Part shown: piece by piece, positions 32,883-44,762 of the stretch
Layout: every line of letters begins with the position of its first letter
How positions within the stretch are numbered: the first letter of the stretch is position 1
From: Drechmeria coniospora
Taxonomy: Eukaryota > Ascomycota > Sordariomycetes > Hypocreales > Ophiocordycipitaceae
Assembly: GCF_001625195.1 (NCBI RefSeq)
Contig: NC_054389.1
Location: 4,832,520-4,896,519 of the forward strand
Direction of reading: 5' to 3'
Length of the DNA: 64,000 nt
Program-made: the position numbers and the translations under genes
The notes under the pieces: model-generated
Told to the model about the DNA's origin: nothing
Database searches by the model: none
The model's input: only the letters and a program-made list of their open reading frames with translations

Positions 32883-35756
32883 TCATGCAACACCGGCCTT
32901 TTTCCTTTCCCCCTTTGGCGGGCCCGCGCTGCCGACGTTGATCCTGTCCCGCAGCACGCCCCCGGGCACCTCGTCGTCGGCGGCCGGCGGTTCGTCGATG
33001 AGCTTGTCCATGAAGGATATGTAGTCGTACTGCGGCCGGCCGCGGTCCTCGGACATGTCGGGCCCGTGGTGGGCCGGCATCATCTCGACGAGCTGGTCGA
33101 TGACCTCGTCCGGCACGAGGCTGTGGCGCAGGTCCATCTCCGTCACGTACGGCTTCCCGTCGGCCACCTCGCGGAAGGACTGGAAGACCTGCTCGGCCGT
33201 GTTCTGGTCCTCGGTCACGTCCACCATGAAGCGGATGAACTGCTCAAACGTGACGTGGTCGCGCCCGTCGGACGACTCGACAAAGTACTCGTGCATCTCG
33301 TCCTCGGAGAAGACGAGGCCGAGGGAGGCGAGCGCGGCGCTGAACTCGAGCTCCTGCAGCGAGTTGGTGTCGTCGCGGTCAAAGTGGCGGAAGACGCTCT
33401 CAAACTCCTCAAGCTGGATGGGCGTCAGGTTCGTCATGCTCCGGGCCACCATCTGGTTCTCGAGGAAGGAGAGCTTCTTCTGGACCGACGACTTGACGAG
33501 GCCGAGCTCGTACAGCAGCTCGTCGTACGTGTACGTCGTGAAGTCGTTCTCCTCGATGTTGGCCTCCTCGCACTTCTCGTCCACGGCGGCGATGGTCTCG
33601 AGGTAGCGATCGAGCGGCGCGAGGTTGTCGCTGAGCTTCCGGACGTGCAGCAGCTGGTCCTCGACGTCGCCGTCGAGGCCCGAGATGGCGAGCTGCATCG
33701 TGTTGAGGGCCATGGCGAAGTCGTTGGCCTTGTCGGCAAACGACCTCCTCAGCGCGTTCTTGATGCTGCGCAGACGCGTGTCAGCCAGCCTGCCTTCCGG
33801 CCCGCCTGCGCGCCTTCGCTCGGGGGTCACTCACTCTCGAATCGTCTCGTTGACGACCTGGGCGCGCGTCATCTCCGCCTTGGCCAGCGTCGCCCACTCC
33901 TCCTCGAGCACGTCGAGCCGCACGTCGGCCGGCGGCTCGTACGGCCGCAGCCGGTACGTGCCCAGCTTGGTCTTGATGTTGCCGAGCAGCGTCGCGAGGT
34001 CGCTCTTCTCCGCCACCCAGTCCCGTTTCCGGCCCCGCTTGTAGGCCGAGAACTCGGTCGCCTGCGCCTTGGCGTCGGCGTAGGTCCCCTCGAACGTCGC
34101 CCGCCGCCACTGCTCGACCTGCTCCCGCGTCGCGCCGAGGAGGGCGCGCATGCGGCGCTCGTAGGCGCTCTGCATCTCCCAGGCGCCCTGCATGTTGTTG
34201 ACAAACTTCTCGACCCGCCGCCCTGCGTTCTCCACCTTTTCCATCTGGCTGAAGGCGTGGAACCAGTAGGCGATGTACGTCATGAGACTCCGCTCGTCGG
34301 GCTTGGGCACGTCGCAGACGTCCTCGACGTCGAGCAGCTTCGGGATGCCGATCTCGCGGTGGGCGATCTCGAAGGCGAGCTGCATGTTGCCGCGGTGGTC
34401 CGACTTGTCGAGCGCGTCAAAGTCGATGAGGTCGGGCCGGTGGATGTCGAGGAGGGCGCAGAAGGCGAGGCCGTCGTTCCAGCTGGCGCTGAAGTCGCGC
34501 ACCTCGACCTCGTCGTAGCAGGCCGTCTTCCTCTGGCACCAGAGGAGCAGGCCCTCCTTGGCCGACATGCCCTCCTCGTTGATGTCGCTGATGGTGAAGC
34601 GGAGGATGAGGGTCCAGATGAGGCCGAGGACGATCTTGCGGTTGCCGTCGACGACGTCCTCGGCGCCGATGTTGGTCATCTGGATGCCCCTCGAGGTGAT
34701 GAAGTCGAGCGCGAGGTTCGCGTTCTCGAACCTCTGCACCCGCAGCTTGGGCTTCGACGCGTAGCGGCCCAGGGATTCGCCCGAGAGGCATTCGAGCAGA
34801 TGGATGAGGATGACCTAGTGTTTTTTTTGCCGGCGTTAGCCCGCGGAATCGAGACGTGGGGAGGGGGGCACCTCGACGTCGACATACACCATCGCTGAGG
34901 TCGGCAACGAGGTCCTTGACCTCAAGTTCCCGGGCCTCGATTTTCGTGTTGAGCCTGGCGAGGAGAGAGGCCGTTAGCGCGCCGTCATGCCGTCGTCATC
35001 GAGCCGTCACGGAGCCGCTGGCACGCACCATTTGGTAAACGTCTTCTGCTGGACGGTGATCCACCGCTGCTGCTCGGTAAAGGTCATCCTCGTGAGTCCT
35101 TGCTCGGCGTTGCGTGCGCCGGCGGGCGTCTTGCTTCTGCTGCCGCCGCTGCCGTTGCCGCCGATGCTGCTCCCGTTTGCTCGTCTGCTTCGACGCCACC
35201 GCGGTCGGGAGCCTCTGCTGGTCACGTCGACTTCGCCCTTGGAGCTCGGCGACGGCGGCGACCTCGTCGCAACCTCCGAACGCTGGAGCCTGGCCGCTTG
35301 CAGCTCCTTCTTGTCTCGCCTGCTGCGCTGGACCAAAGGTCGCGGCGGTGTCGAGTCAAACGTGGGCAGGGTCGCGCTCTCGCTCGTCGGCGTTGATGGC
35401 GGCCGCGGGTCCCCTCCGCACTCGACGTCGACGACGCTCGTGGCCGACGTGGAGATGCTAGATTCTGTGGGCGAGCGGGACGATTTGGACGCAGGGGGAG
35501 AGGGCGAGAGGGAGGGCGAGGGCGAGGGAGAGATTGTGTGGCGGTACGGGTCGTAGTCGTCGTCGTCGTCGTCGTTGTCGTCGTATTTGCCGGTGGTGGG
35601 GGAGGAGTCGTTGCTTTGGCAGGCGGCGTCGACGTCGTGCTGGCTTCCCGAAGCGTGTAAACAAAATTCGGGGAACCGTTCGGCGTAGCCCCCGTTGCCA
35701 GGCGCCAGCGGCGGGCTCGGCTGGGGGGCCTCGTCGGAGGGAACCGGCGCTGCCAT
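32883..35756 (-). CDS. Alpha-actinin (F-actin cross-linker) with a long N-terminal extension
   Basis: Actin-bundling protein of the contractile ring/actin cables. Four exons: 35756-35029, 34954-34888, 34814-33835 and 33765-32883, giving 885 aa. Two CH domains (about 230-470) start with RWITVQQKTFTKW + LNTKIEARELEVKDLVADLS + VILIHLLECLSGESLGRYA and contain RFENANLALDFITSRG and IVLGLIWTLILRFTISD. Two spectrin-like repeats and C-terminal EF-hands (DRDDTNSLQELEFSAAL and later) follow. Ain1 of fission yeast is 621 aa. Residues 224 onward would be a normal-length protein from an internal ATG (MTFTEQQRW, about 35087). The 223-residue Ser/Pro/Asp-rich extension has strong C/G third-position bias, so I include it, but the true start is uncertain. 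Confidence 0.88.
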
Positions 35757-37852
35757 TGGAGGGTTCGCAACGCCTAAGCGTCAGAGGGTACGACTTGGTA
35801 GGCGACGGCAGGGGGCCTTGGCGGCACTAAAGAGCCCGCTCAGGTACAGCCTGACCACTAGCGCTGGAGGACCGTACTGAAGGCGGTGGCGAGTTTTCGC
35901 GTGGCTATTTCGCGCCCAGGCACTATAATTACAGCGCGTGCCCCTGCTGCTCCGTACCGAATTCGTCCTAGTTCACCGTGGCCTGTCTGTCACGAACAAC
36001 GTGGACGGAATCAAGCACACCGTTTCGTGTTTGTCGTGGAATGCTGGGTGGAAGAAACTGCTCTGAAAGTTATCCGTTCGTCCAGTGTCATGGCGTATCG
36101 TCGATACGAGCGTAGGGTTTGCCGTCGCCGGTGATGCTCAATGTCTGTGCGAAAAGGTAGGCCTGGTACCGTCCGTGGATATGGCGCGGTTGGAGCGTCA
36201 ATTTCGTGCAATACCCTCGAAAACGCTGCAACACGAGCATGCATTCGACGAGGAATCAGACGTCGCGCCCCGGGCGGGACAGGTCGGGACGAGGAGCAGT
36301 TTATAACAGGCTCGCCTGGCAGCCGATGCGCACCGCTTGGGAGGAAATCGATGCCGCGAAAGACTCGTGAGCAGACCCGCCTCTCCCTGGCATTCATTTC
36401 ATCCCGTAACCGGTTCATGCGTCATCGCCGTGTTGAACCTGCTGAGACATGAGCATGGAGACGTCGATGGGGGATTGGGTTTTCTGAAACGCACCATCCC
36501 GTCCTCTGGCTCGTCGACGAATCGACGCTGGCATGTGCCGCCGCTGCCGAGGCGCGCAAGTGGACGACTAGCGACTTTGACGACTAGCGATGGCGACGTT
36601 TAGCACTGCACTTTTAGGTCATTACGAGTAAGAATAGTACAGAGTCCTAGTCCGTCATTCCGCGGCTTCTGAGTAGTAATAGTCGGTTTCCCTGCTGCGG
36701 CTTCTCAACTCTCAACCACCATTCATCCGTCCAATCCCCTCCCTCCATCTCCCACTCCATCCTCCATCATCTTCCCTCACCCGCTCTCCCACCCGCTCTC
36801 CCATCCGCTCTCCCATCCGCTCTCCCATCCGCTCTCTCATCCGCTCTCTCATCATCAACACCCGCTATCCTCGCCCCATTCCATCTCGGCCCTGAGCCGC
36901 CGACGCAAACACCCAATCACATCATGAGATGCATCCAAGCCGATGCCTTCCACCAGCTTCGCATGATTTTCACACGCTGCTCATACCCTTCCGGAACTGG
37001 TGTGTTACAGAGCAAGGCTCACCTGCGCAACCTCAATCAAACGCTGACTCAAGGACCGTCTGGTCCGGTCAGCGGTGTGCTGCAACCACTAGCGGTGGAC
37101 TAGTATTAGGTGCTGACGTACCCGGCAATGCACTATAATATTAGGTACTTTCCTCCTACCCTACAGTACGAGTGGTACGAAGCCCAGTGCCTGCGCAGGA
37201 CCTAAGTAAGTAAGTACTTACAGTACGGAGTAGTACCCAAGTATTACCCCGTACTCCGTACTTGGTGCAGACCTTCTCCCAGCCCAGTGCTACCTCGTCC
37301 TAGGTATTGTCAGGCGGTGCTTGGTGAATCCGGTCTGCTGCGCATGTACCTTCTCCCCAGCTTCGTATATCCTGGCTGGAACTTGTCCCTACACGACAGC
37401 TCATCGGTTTTAACCTCGCCCTCCGGCTTTCACTGCCGAGCCTGCTTAAATGCGAAACAGGATGAGCGATACAGACTGGTGCCTGATGCGAGGGGTGCCT
37501 CAGCGACTCGCTCGCATATCCACCTTTACCGTTGTTACCAAGCGTATGACACGTTGCTGTTGCCATTGACTTCATGGCTTCACCCCCTCTCTCCTTGGTT
37601 GCTCGGTTGGACCATCAGCCCGTGCATCTGCGGTCGCGACCATCGTCTCCCTCTGATGGCCTCCTTTCGAGGTGGCTCATGTTGATGATGTGATGGATTG
37701 ATTGCGGCCATGGCCTGGAGGCGGTGCAATCCACCCGTCGTCGTTCACTCGGTACATGCTGCACGGCAGACAGACGACGCTGCTTCGCATCTCCAGTTGT
37801 CCATTCTCTCGTAATGACTTCATAGTATACACGCCGCACCCAAGGCTGCCGC
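35757..37852. other. Gene-free region
   Basis: Begins with the alpha-actinin promoter side. It contains a 12-bp pyrimidine repeat (36781-36852) and GTAC-word clusters at 37140-37270. From about 37290 onward it presumably includes the 3' flank of the bL19m gene. Open frames here overlap one another and carry no family features. Confidence 0.5.
36781..36852. repeat. 12-bp tandem repeat, 6 copies
   Basis: Six head-to-tail copies of CCGCTCTCCCAT or its variants (CCGCTCTCCCAC first, CCGCTCTCTCAT in the last two), in an otherwise pyrimidine-rich tract. No adjoining gene starts nearby. Confidence 0.8.
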
Positions 37853-38569
37853 TCACTTATTTACCTGCCCTCTCGTCCTGCCTGTCGTCTGCTTCGACTT
37901 GGACCGCAGCGCGTACCTCTCCTTCTTCCACGCCGACACGAGCTGGTCGACGCTGCCCATGTCGTGCTTGGGCTTGCGCATGTACGTGAGCCGCGCCCTC
38001 CTCGCCCTCTTGGGTCGGCGCCAAATGATGTCGATGCCCATGACCGTCGGGCTGTAGATCTTGAACCACATCTCGACACCCGTCTTCATCATCTGGCCTC
38101 GGAGAAGAATCGCCGTGTCCGCGCCGCGCCGCCGAATCTGGATAAAGGCGCCCGAGAAGGGCTCTCCGGCCTTGGTCGTCACCATGAGCACGTCCCCGAC
38201 CTTGGCGCTGTCGGCGTGTTCGCGCGAGAAGAGTCGCGTTCGTGCACCCGTCGGGTCGAGCATGTCTATTTGCTGCTGGCGGAGAACGGGCATCGGGTCG
38301 GGCGTCGTGCATCGAATCGACGGCACCTGCGGCCATATTTTGAACTTGCCAACCTTTTGCTGCGCCGATCCTACTTTTCGTCAGCGGGCAACGGAAGCGG
38401 ACAAGGGGATGGGTGCCCGTGTCGCACGTTGTCTGGCGGTAAATGCCGTCTGCTTGCCCTCGGCATTCGCGGCGGTTGCCAAGCACCTCTGCGATGCTCT
38501 GGCTTGTCTCGCATGCCGAAGCCTCGACTTGAGGCAGCCTAAAGGCCGCCAGGAGGTAGCGACATTCAT
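37853..38569 (-). CDS. Mitochondrial ribosomal protein bL19m
   Basis: Component of the large mitoribosomal subunit (bacterial L19 family, yeast Img1). Exons 38569-38428 and 38370-37853 give 219 aa. The N-terminus MNVATSWRPLGCLKSRLRHA is basic with hydroxylated residues, as in a mitochondrial presequence. The L19 core contains LDPTGARTRLF, KVGDVLMVTTKAGEPFSGAFI, RRGADTAILLRG, GVEMWFKIYSPTVMGIDII and RRPKRARRARLTYMRKP. The intron (38427-38371, GTGCGA...AAGTAG) is inferred from the frame change between the presequence and VGKFKIWPQVPSIRCTTPDP; an acceptor 3 nt earlier or a nearby alternative cannot be excluded. The gene diverges from the next gene, 484 bp apart. Confidence 0.83.
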
Positions 38570-39053
38570 CGTTGGTCGCCTTGGTTGTCGATGTGAGGTG
38601 CACGAACCTTGGCCGTCGTCGAATTTTGGACCCGCGAAGCTCTAGCCGCTCTCTGCACTGGCACCAGCGGCCAGGCACTTCCTCCCGCTAGTTCCAGCGA
38701 CCAGCCAGCCAGTGATCGGCCCGGCACATTCTTTCTCCGACCCACCCCAGAACCACCCGCGCGCCGGCCGACCCTGAGATTCAGGACCGAGAATCCGTAT
38801 TCAATTCAATTCCGATTGGGAACTTTCCTTGGACAGCCGAGCCCGTTCGTTTCCCCGAGAAGCGCGAGCTGCCATGTCGAATCGGTCGCTGCCAGCAGCC
38901 TTGAAGGCGCTGAGATGGCGCCATGCGCCCTCCTCCGCGCTTGCTGCCATTTCTTCGAGGCCGCAGTTCAGCACAACGGCAGCATGCGGTACGCACCTCA
39001 ACTGAGAACCCCTTGTTTTCTTTCGACGGTCGCTGACGAATGCACCTTGGAAA

Positions 39054-40139
39054 ATGGCAGCCGTCAGAGCCGTGTTCGCCGAGACGGATAACTCGGAGCT
39101 GAATGCGGTCCTCCAGACGATCCAAGAGAAGATAATACTACCGGCCTACCTCCCCGAGAAGCAGCGCAAGCTCGTCTTCAACCCGAAAATGCGATCCTAC
39201 CTCGAGCAGAACCCCATCGTCATCGAGGTCGACGGTCTCGAGCACAAGTTCTCCTCCCTCGACCGCTTCAAGGGCATCGAAAACTCGAAACGGATCCTCA
39301 ACCAGGCGCTTGACAAGATGGAGACGACGGGCGACTGGAGCAACCTCGGCACCCTCCTGGCCGGCTACAAAAAGGCCGGCATCAAGCTCATGGCCAAGCA
39401 CTGGGGGAGGATTGCCCGGGTCGCCGGCACCAGAGGCCATGTTTTCGCCGTCATCGAGTGCGCGAAGCAGGCGGACAAGACCGGCCTGCTCCTCACGAAC
39501 CGGGAGCTCGTCGTCCGCGTGCTCGCCTACGTCAACGCCAAGATCACCGAGAGCAAGTGGGATGCGACGGAGACGAAGCAAGCGCTGTGCTGGGCAGAGC
39601 AGGTCCTCGATCTGCTGCAAAAGCCGGAGCACATGCTCTCGACGAAACGGGCCCGCGACAGGTTGCACTTTTCCCGCCTTGTCCGCGGCTTGGCCCTCTT
39701 CGCCCGAGCCTCGGCTCTCCAGGTCAAGAAGGACGCCGGAGAGCCCGTCGAAAAAGACGTCGTCCTGTTGAAGGATGAGCTGGCCCTCCTCGGCAGTCTG
39801 TGGGAAGGCTCTCTGGAGAAGGACCTATCCGAACTGGAAGAGTTTGCGCTGCTGCATCCGACGCTGGAGCGGAATTCGTCACCCAACGGCACGCGAAATC
39901 CCAAGGGCCTCAACGGCAGCGCCTACGTCCAGGTTCTGGCGCAGAACATCAAGGGAATCTCGCTCGCGCGCAAGCTGCTTGCCGAAGAGGCCAAAATCTT
40001 GGCTCCTGTCGAGGGTGCCCTCGAGAAGCACTTGGGGGATTTTGTGAAGACGGCGCACGGCCGGTCCAAGGGCTGGGAGGACGTGTATGCTGAAGCGACG
40101 GGAAAGCAGCCTAGCTGGCAGAGCCCAACGCAGGCGTAG
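39054..40139 (+). CDS. Uncharacterised helical protein
   Basis: Intronless 361-aa protein I do not recognise. It has no signal peptide and no membrane segment. It is mostly charged and helical: regular alternation in ELNAVLQTIQEKI, RILNQALDKMETTGDW, TLLAGYKKAGIKLMAKHWG, ARVAGTRGHVFAVIECAKQ and TKQALCWAEQVLDLLQK suggests a helix-hairpin repeat fold (PPR/TPR-like), but no repeat motif is clean enough to name. The start at 39054 is the first ATG. Strong C/G third-position bias over the whole length supports coding. The gene is divergent from the mitoribosomal bL19m gene and stops 62 bp from the convergent cysteine synthase, so a mitochondrial role is possible but unproven. Confidence 0.8.
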   Translation: MAAVRAVFAETDNSELNAVLQTIQEKIILPAYLPEKQRKLVFNPKMRSYLEQNPIVIEVDGLEHKFSSLDRFKGIENSKRILNQALDKMETTGDWSNLGTLLAGYKKAGIKLMAKHWGRIARVAGTRGHVFAVIECAKQADKTGLLLTNRELVVRVLAYVNAKITESKWDATETKQALCWAEQVLDLLQKPEHMLSTKRARDRLHFSRLVRGLALFARASALQVKKDAGEPVEKDVVLLKDELALLGSLWEGSLEKDLSELEEFALLHPTLERNSSPNGTRNPKGLNGSAYVQVLAQNIKGISLARKLLAEEAKILAPVEGALEKHLGDFVKTAHGRSKGWEDVYAEATGKQPSWQSPTQA

Positions 40140-40201
40140 CACGGCTGTGTGTACAATGAAACAGTGTAAAACATCAAACTATTACCAGCCGGGCCGCCGA
40201 C

Positions 40202-41379
40202 CTACGGCAGCACAATGTACTTTGTCAGGTGCTCGGGGACTGCGCCCAGGAGCTTCTTCTCCTCGAGCCACTTGCGGGAGAATAAACGGTCGGCATACCG
40301 GTAGGCGCCGTCGCACAGCATGGTCACGACCGTGTGGCCCTTGCCCAGCTTCTCGGCGACCTCCTTGGCCGCGACAACATTGAGGGAGGAGCTTGCGCCG
40401 AGGTAGAGTCCCTCCTCGTCGAGGCAGCGATAGACCATCTCGATGCTCTTCTCGTCCGAGATGAAGAGCGAGCCGTCGAGGAGACCAATGTCGGCTTGCA
40501 GGTTGTCGGTAATGCGACCCTGGCCGATGCCCTCGGTGATGCTCGACCCTGTCCGCTCCACGAGCTTGCCGCCGGAGCTGATGTAGGAATGCAGCACGCT
40601 CCCGGGCGGGTCGGCGAGGAAGCTCTTGACGCGGCCGCCCGACACCTCCTTGAGATGGCGAGTGACGCCAGCGAGGGTGCCGGCGGTGCCCGTCGCGCAG
40701 GTGAAAGCATCGACGGTTCCACCCGTCTGGGCCCAGATCTCGGGTCCCGTCGTCTCGACGTGGGCCCTCCGGTTCGCCGTGTTGTCAAACTGATTCGTCC
40801 AGACGGCGTTTTCGAGCCTCTCGGCGTGCCGCCGGGCCTGGTGGTTGTAGTTCTCGGCGTTGTCAAAGGCAACGGCCGGTACGGGGTACACCTCGGCGCC
40901 GAGAAGCCGCAACAGGTCGATCTTGCCTTGGGACTGCGTGTCCGGCATGTAGATGACGAGCTTGTAACCGCGCGAGCGACAGACGTGGGCGAGCCCGATG
41001 CCCGTGTTCCCGGCGGTGCCCTCGACGACGGTGCCGCCGGCCCGCAGCAGGCCACGCTCCTCGGCGTCCCGGACCACGTAGAGCGCCGCGCGATCCTTGA
41101 CGGAGCCGCCAGGGTTCATAAACTCTGCCTTGCCGAGGATCTCGCAACCGGTCTCGTCCGAGAGGGCCCTCAACCGAATCAACGGCGTGTTCCCGATGGC
41201 TGTATCGAGGGAAAAAGCAGTCAGCAGCAGACTCGGCCCTCGGTCAGGTACGAAGCAAACTTGCCTCCCGTGAGGCCCTTGGCGATACCCTGCGCCTTGG
41301 ACACGGCAAGAGTGTGTGCCGTCGGTTCGGCGGCTTTGGCCGCAGCAATCGCCAGCTTCCGGGCGCTTTGTCGGAACAT
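40202..41379 (-). CDS. Cysteine synthase (O-acetylserine sulfhydrylase family), mitochondrial type
   Basis: PLP fold-type II enzyme, related to fungal cysteine synthase 2 (yeast Mcy1). Exons 41379-41265 and 41199-40202 give 370 aa. The intron (41264-41200) has a GC donor (GGAG|GCAAGT) and joins AKGLTG to [19 protein letters not shown], the standard start of the catalytic domain. K73 in [11 protein letters not shown] is the expected Schiff-base lysine; [10 protein letters not shown] (98-107) is the substrate-binding loop; phosphate-binding loop residues lie in [12 protein letters not shown]. The N-terminus ([17 protein letters not shown]) is basic and amphipathic, consistent with mitochondrial targeting. 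The C-terminus reads [17 protein letters not shown]. Whether the physiological substrate is O-acetylserine cannot be decided here. Confidence 0.9.
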
Positions 41380-41832
41380 GATGGCCAAGTTTGCTCGCAA
41401 TCTCCACCTGTCGTCGAATCAGCCGTCGATTTCCAAACCCCGTCGGTCAGAACTGTTGTCAATGGATATTTGTGCTTGCAATGAGAGCAACCACATCGGC
41501 GACGGCGATGAGAGCGTGGTGCAATGAAGGAGGATGATATACTGTGGAGACCTGACGGCTCGAAGCACGTCATTTTCAGCAGTGTCCCAAGACATTATTA
41601 GCACGGTTCCCATTCTAGCATCCCCCCCAAATATCACTTAGGATCCCCCACCCGCTAACGCGCTAATATCGGGCCCGAACCGAGCTTCACACCCGACCGA
41701 CCAAGATGCTTCAAACTCGGCCATCGCACAACCTCATACAAGATTGCAATTCACTAGCAAAATTCATGTGGCAACCTGACTCACAATAATCCTCGTCAAA
41801 TAAACAACGTCTGGCCGTGCAATTTATCTCGT
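41380..41832. other. Short intergenic region
   Basis: Promoter of the cysteine synthase and 3' flank of the RING/ZZ/SH3 gene, both on the minus strand. No gene or repeat was seen. This stretch is more AT-rich than average. Confidence 0.5.
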
Positions 41833-44762
41833 TTATCCCCTTGGCTCCGACAGTCGCACGTACGGGGCCGGAAACAACCCCTTGGCTCCCATGTACACGC
41901 CGAAGAACCAGTCACCGTTGACGTCCTCGACCTCCCGTATCTCGGCACCTCTTGGAAAGGGCAGTTCGTCGTCGGCCTCCGAGGTTGAATGCCACGTCCA
42001 CAAGGCCTGCGCTCTCAACCCCGGCCCCCCGTCCGGAGGAAAGGCGGCGGTAAAGGTGGTCGAAGCGACAGCTCGGGGCGCCGTCGCGGATACGTCGCGA
42101 GTGGCAAGGCGCTTCAATTTCTCGTCGCCCTTGTGCCAAGACCAGATCTGCAATCCCTGGCCTTGATGCTGTTCGGAGCCCTCAAAGGGTTCCGCCCGAA
42201 GCGTGCGGCCTCCCACAACGTCTCGCTCAACGTACCTCCACTGGCCAACCCTGCCATCGGCAAAGCCTACGACGGCCATTCTGTGCCCGTTCAGACACCT
42301 TCGCCACCCCAAGTCGCCGTTTTCGCTGCTGATTTTTCCTTGAGCGACAAGGTTTCCGTAGCAGGACGTGCAAATGTCGTAGTCCCCGGGAGGCGCATCC
42401 GGAACCAAGGCGCTCGAGCAGCTGAAGCAGTGGTACCTGACCTGGGTGGGAGGTATCGACTCTCGGCAGAGGTCGCATCGCGTCCGGAATGTGAGCGGTT
42501 TGAACGGCCCTATGCTGGACGCCTGTGGGCCGGTAAATATCGCCGCGCTCGTTGGCTTCTCGGCCGACCGCGGGCTCCCGGGCCGGCTTGGTCGCTGCGA
42601 GGCCTCGTGGGTTAGAGGCAACAGCCTGTGGGTGCACGATCGGCCTTGGTTGACGCAGTCATTGCAGAAACCCCAGTCACCCTCGTTGCAGTCGTCGCAG
42701 CGCCAGAAGCAGCTGTTGGTCCACACGAAGCACTTTGCGCAAAACGTCCCCGTCTCTAGCCTGCCTTTCGGATCGTCGTCGGTCCACGTCGCTCGCCCGT
42801 CGCCTCCTCGTTGTACTGACGGCGGCGGCAAGTATCGGTTCGCCGTCAGCATGTGAGGCCGCTCCAGATTTTTATCCTGCTGTCGCGCCTTTTCCCATCT
42901 CGTCCAGGCACCATGGCCAAATCCGAGCCAATAGAGGCACCCTTTGCCGGCACGGTAACAATCGAGGCACAGGTTCCACTGACCACCAGCACATTCGCCG
43001 CAGTTGTAATGCAAGTCATACTCGATATGAGGCTTGTTGCATCTCGCACAAGTAATGGACGGCTCCGTATACAGCTGGGATCGTGTTCGATGATGACCAG
43101 GATCGGTGTTTGCCGCGCCTCTTGCGGAGCTCGATGCGGCAGAGTGAGCGGCAGCCGGTTCGGCGGGCTGCTGCGTCTTGGTTGGCGATGGCCGCGCAAC
43201 TGTTGCTCCCGTCGCTTGGTGAAGTTCTGAAAAGTCCGACAGAGCATCCGCAACGGATGGGTTCCACATCGGAACACGACTTGCAAAGGATGCGTTCTGT
43301 CCCACGCTCACTGGTGCAGTTCGCTCGCCGGCAAGGTCCGAAGATGCCATCACGGAAGGGGTGCCCGTGCTCCGAGACTCACTAGAACTATGCCGTGATA
43401 ATGTAGGGTCGGCCGGCTGGGTTCGCAAGGTGATGTCCGTTTGCGAACGAGACGTTAGCCTCATCTCGGACTCTGCCGCGAATGCCGCGTTTGTGCCGCT
43501 CCGGCTGCTGCTGGCCGCCCTCCTTCTAGTCCTGCCAGGTGCAGCTCGCCCTTCTAGGCTCGCCGCGTTCGATGGCGGCGGTCTGCTCCGATCCTCCGTT
43601 TGGCTGTTCCCGCTGGCCGACCGTGACTCGGTTCGGGTGCGGCTGCCGGCTCGGCTCCCGGTCGGGGCTCCTCGACGCCTCGCATCGACAGAAGGCGGGT
43701 TTGCCGTCCGAGATGAGCCGTTTTGTGCCGTGTTGTTGCTCCTCCTGGTGGGTTCCTGCCGAGCGCGCTCTCGTTGTCTGCGACGATACGCTTCGGTGAT
43801 GCGTCGACTCAGCTCATCGTCCCGGCTTAGGTCAATGTTGTCCAAGTCGAGGCCGTCGAGCAGGCCCTCCTCTTGGATCTGCCGAGCAAAGTCTTCAATT
43901 TCCCTCTCAATGTCTCGTTCATTCGTGGATCCAGATCCAATGAGGGAACGCAACGACGACTGGTGCTCGACCTGGCGTGGCTGGCGTGTTTCGCTGGAAT
44001 TTCTGCGCCGTCCTTCTCTGACGTCGGGGATCTGATCAGAACTGCGGCTAGCTGCGTTGTCGACCCGCGGGTGCTGATCTCCTTCCCTCCTGCGGCGCGG
44101 ACGGCCGTCGGAGCTGTAGGTCCTGCTGGGCTGGAAACGATGGTCTGCAGAGCGGCTATCTCGGCGTCTCCGGGTCCCCGGCGATTGCGCGACGCTCGAG
44201 GTGGCTTCTCGCAAGCTCATCTGCCTCACCACGTCGAGCAACCTTTGATCCTCATCTTCCACTCGCCTCTCCTCCGCCGTGCGTTTGCGAGTGGCCACCT
44301 CTGGGAACACCTGGTCGCCTCGCCTGTACTTTTTGCCCATCTCCTCCTTGTCTGCTTCGGACCTGGCTTTGGCGGGGTTCGCTGCCACGTACATTTCCAG
44401 CAGCGTGACGACGGTGGCATTGTGCTTGGTGTCCCGCACGGGGCTTCGGCAGGACGGGCACGTAAAGATGTTGTCGCCAGGTGATGGCGGGGTAGGAGCC
44501 CGCTCGGCGGCGGCAGCTTGGAAAGTAAACCATTCCCGAAGACAGGCTCCGCACAAGGTATGGAGGCAGTCGAGAAGGGTGAGCGGCTGGTAGAGGAGCT
44601 CGGTGCATATCTGCATCGGCCGTCAGTCCATCGTTTCATCCATGGGGGCCAGACGCCTCGGCATCAACCAAGTCGTTGGCGGGGTAGGGGTTGCGAGAGG
44701 GCAATGCATACGGAGCACGTCAACTCCGTCGCCAGGTCCAGACTTGGTTTTCGGGTATCCAT
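41833..44762 (-). CDS. RING finger, ZZ-type zinc finger and SH3 domain protein
   Basis: Probable E3 ubiquitin ligase/scaffold of 942 aa from two exons, 44762-44712 and 44610-41833. Intron 1 (101 nt, GTATGC...TGCAG) restores the RING start ELTCSICTELLYQPLTLLDC, supplying the first zinc cysteine. RING is about 15-70 and ends FTCPSCRSPV. A long disordered Arg/Ser-rich region (about 130-520) includes an acidic helix EEGLLDGLDLDNIDLSRDD. Then come three zinc-binding modules: TCARCNKPHIEYDLHYNCGEC (about 537), FCAKCFVWTNSCFWRCDDCNE (about 637) and TRCDLCRESIPPTQVRYHCFSC (about 725), at least partly ZZ-like. A C-terminal SH3 domain (about 885-940) has ALWTWHS, GDWFFGVYMG and KGLFPAPYVRL. Substrates are unknown. 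Confidence 0.87.

Noticed and set aside
32745..34898. Plus-strand open frame of 717 codons
   Set aside because: Antisense shadow of alpha-actinin, open only because of the high third-position GC.
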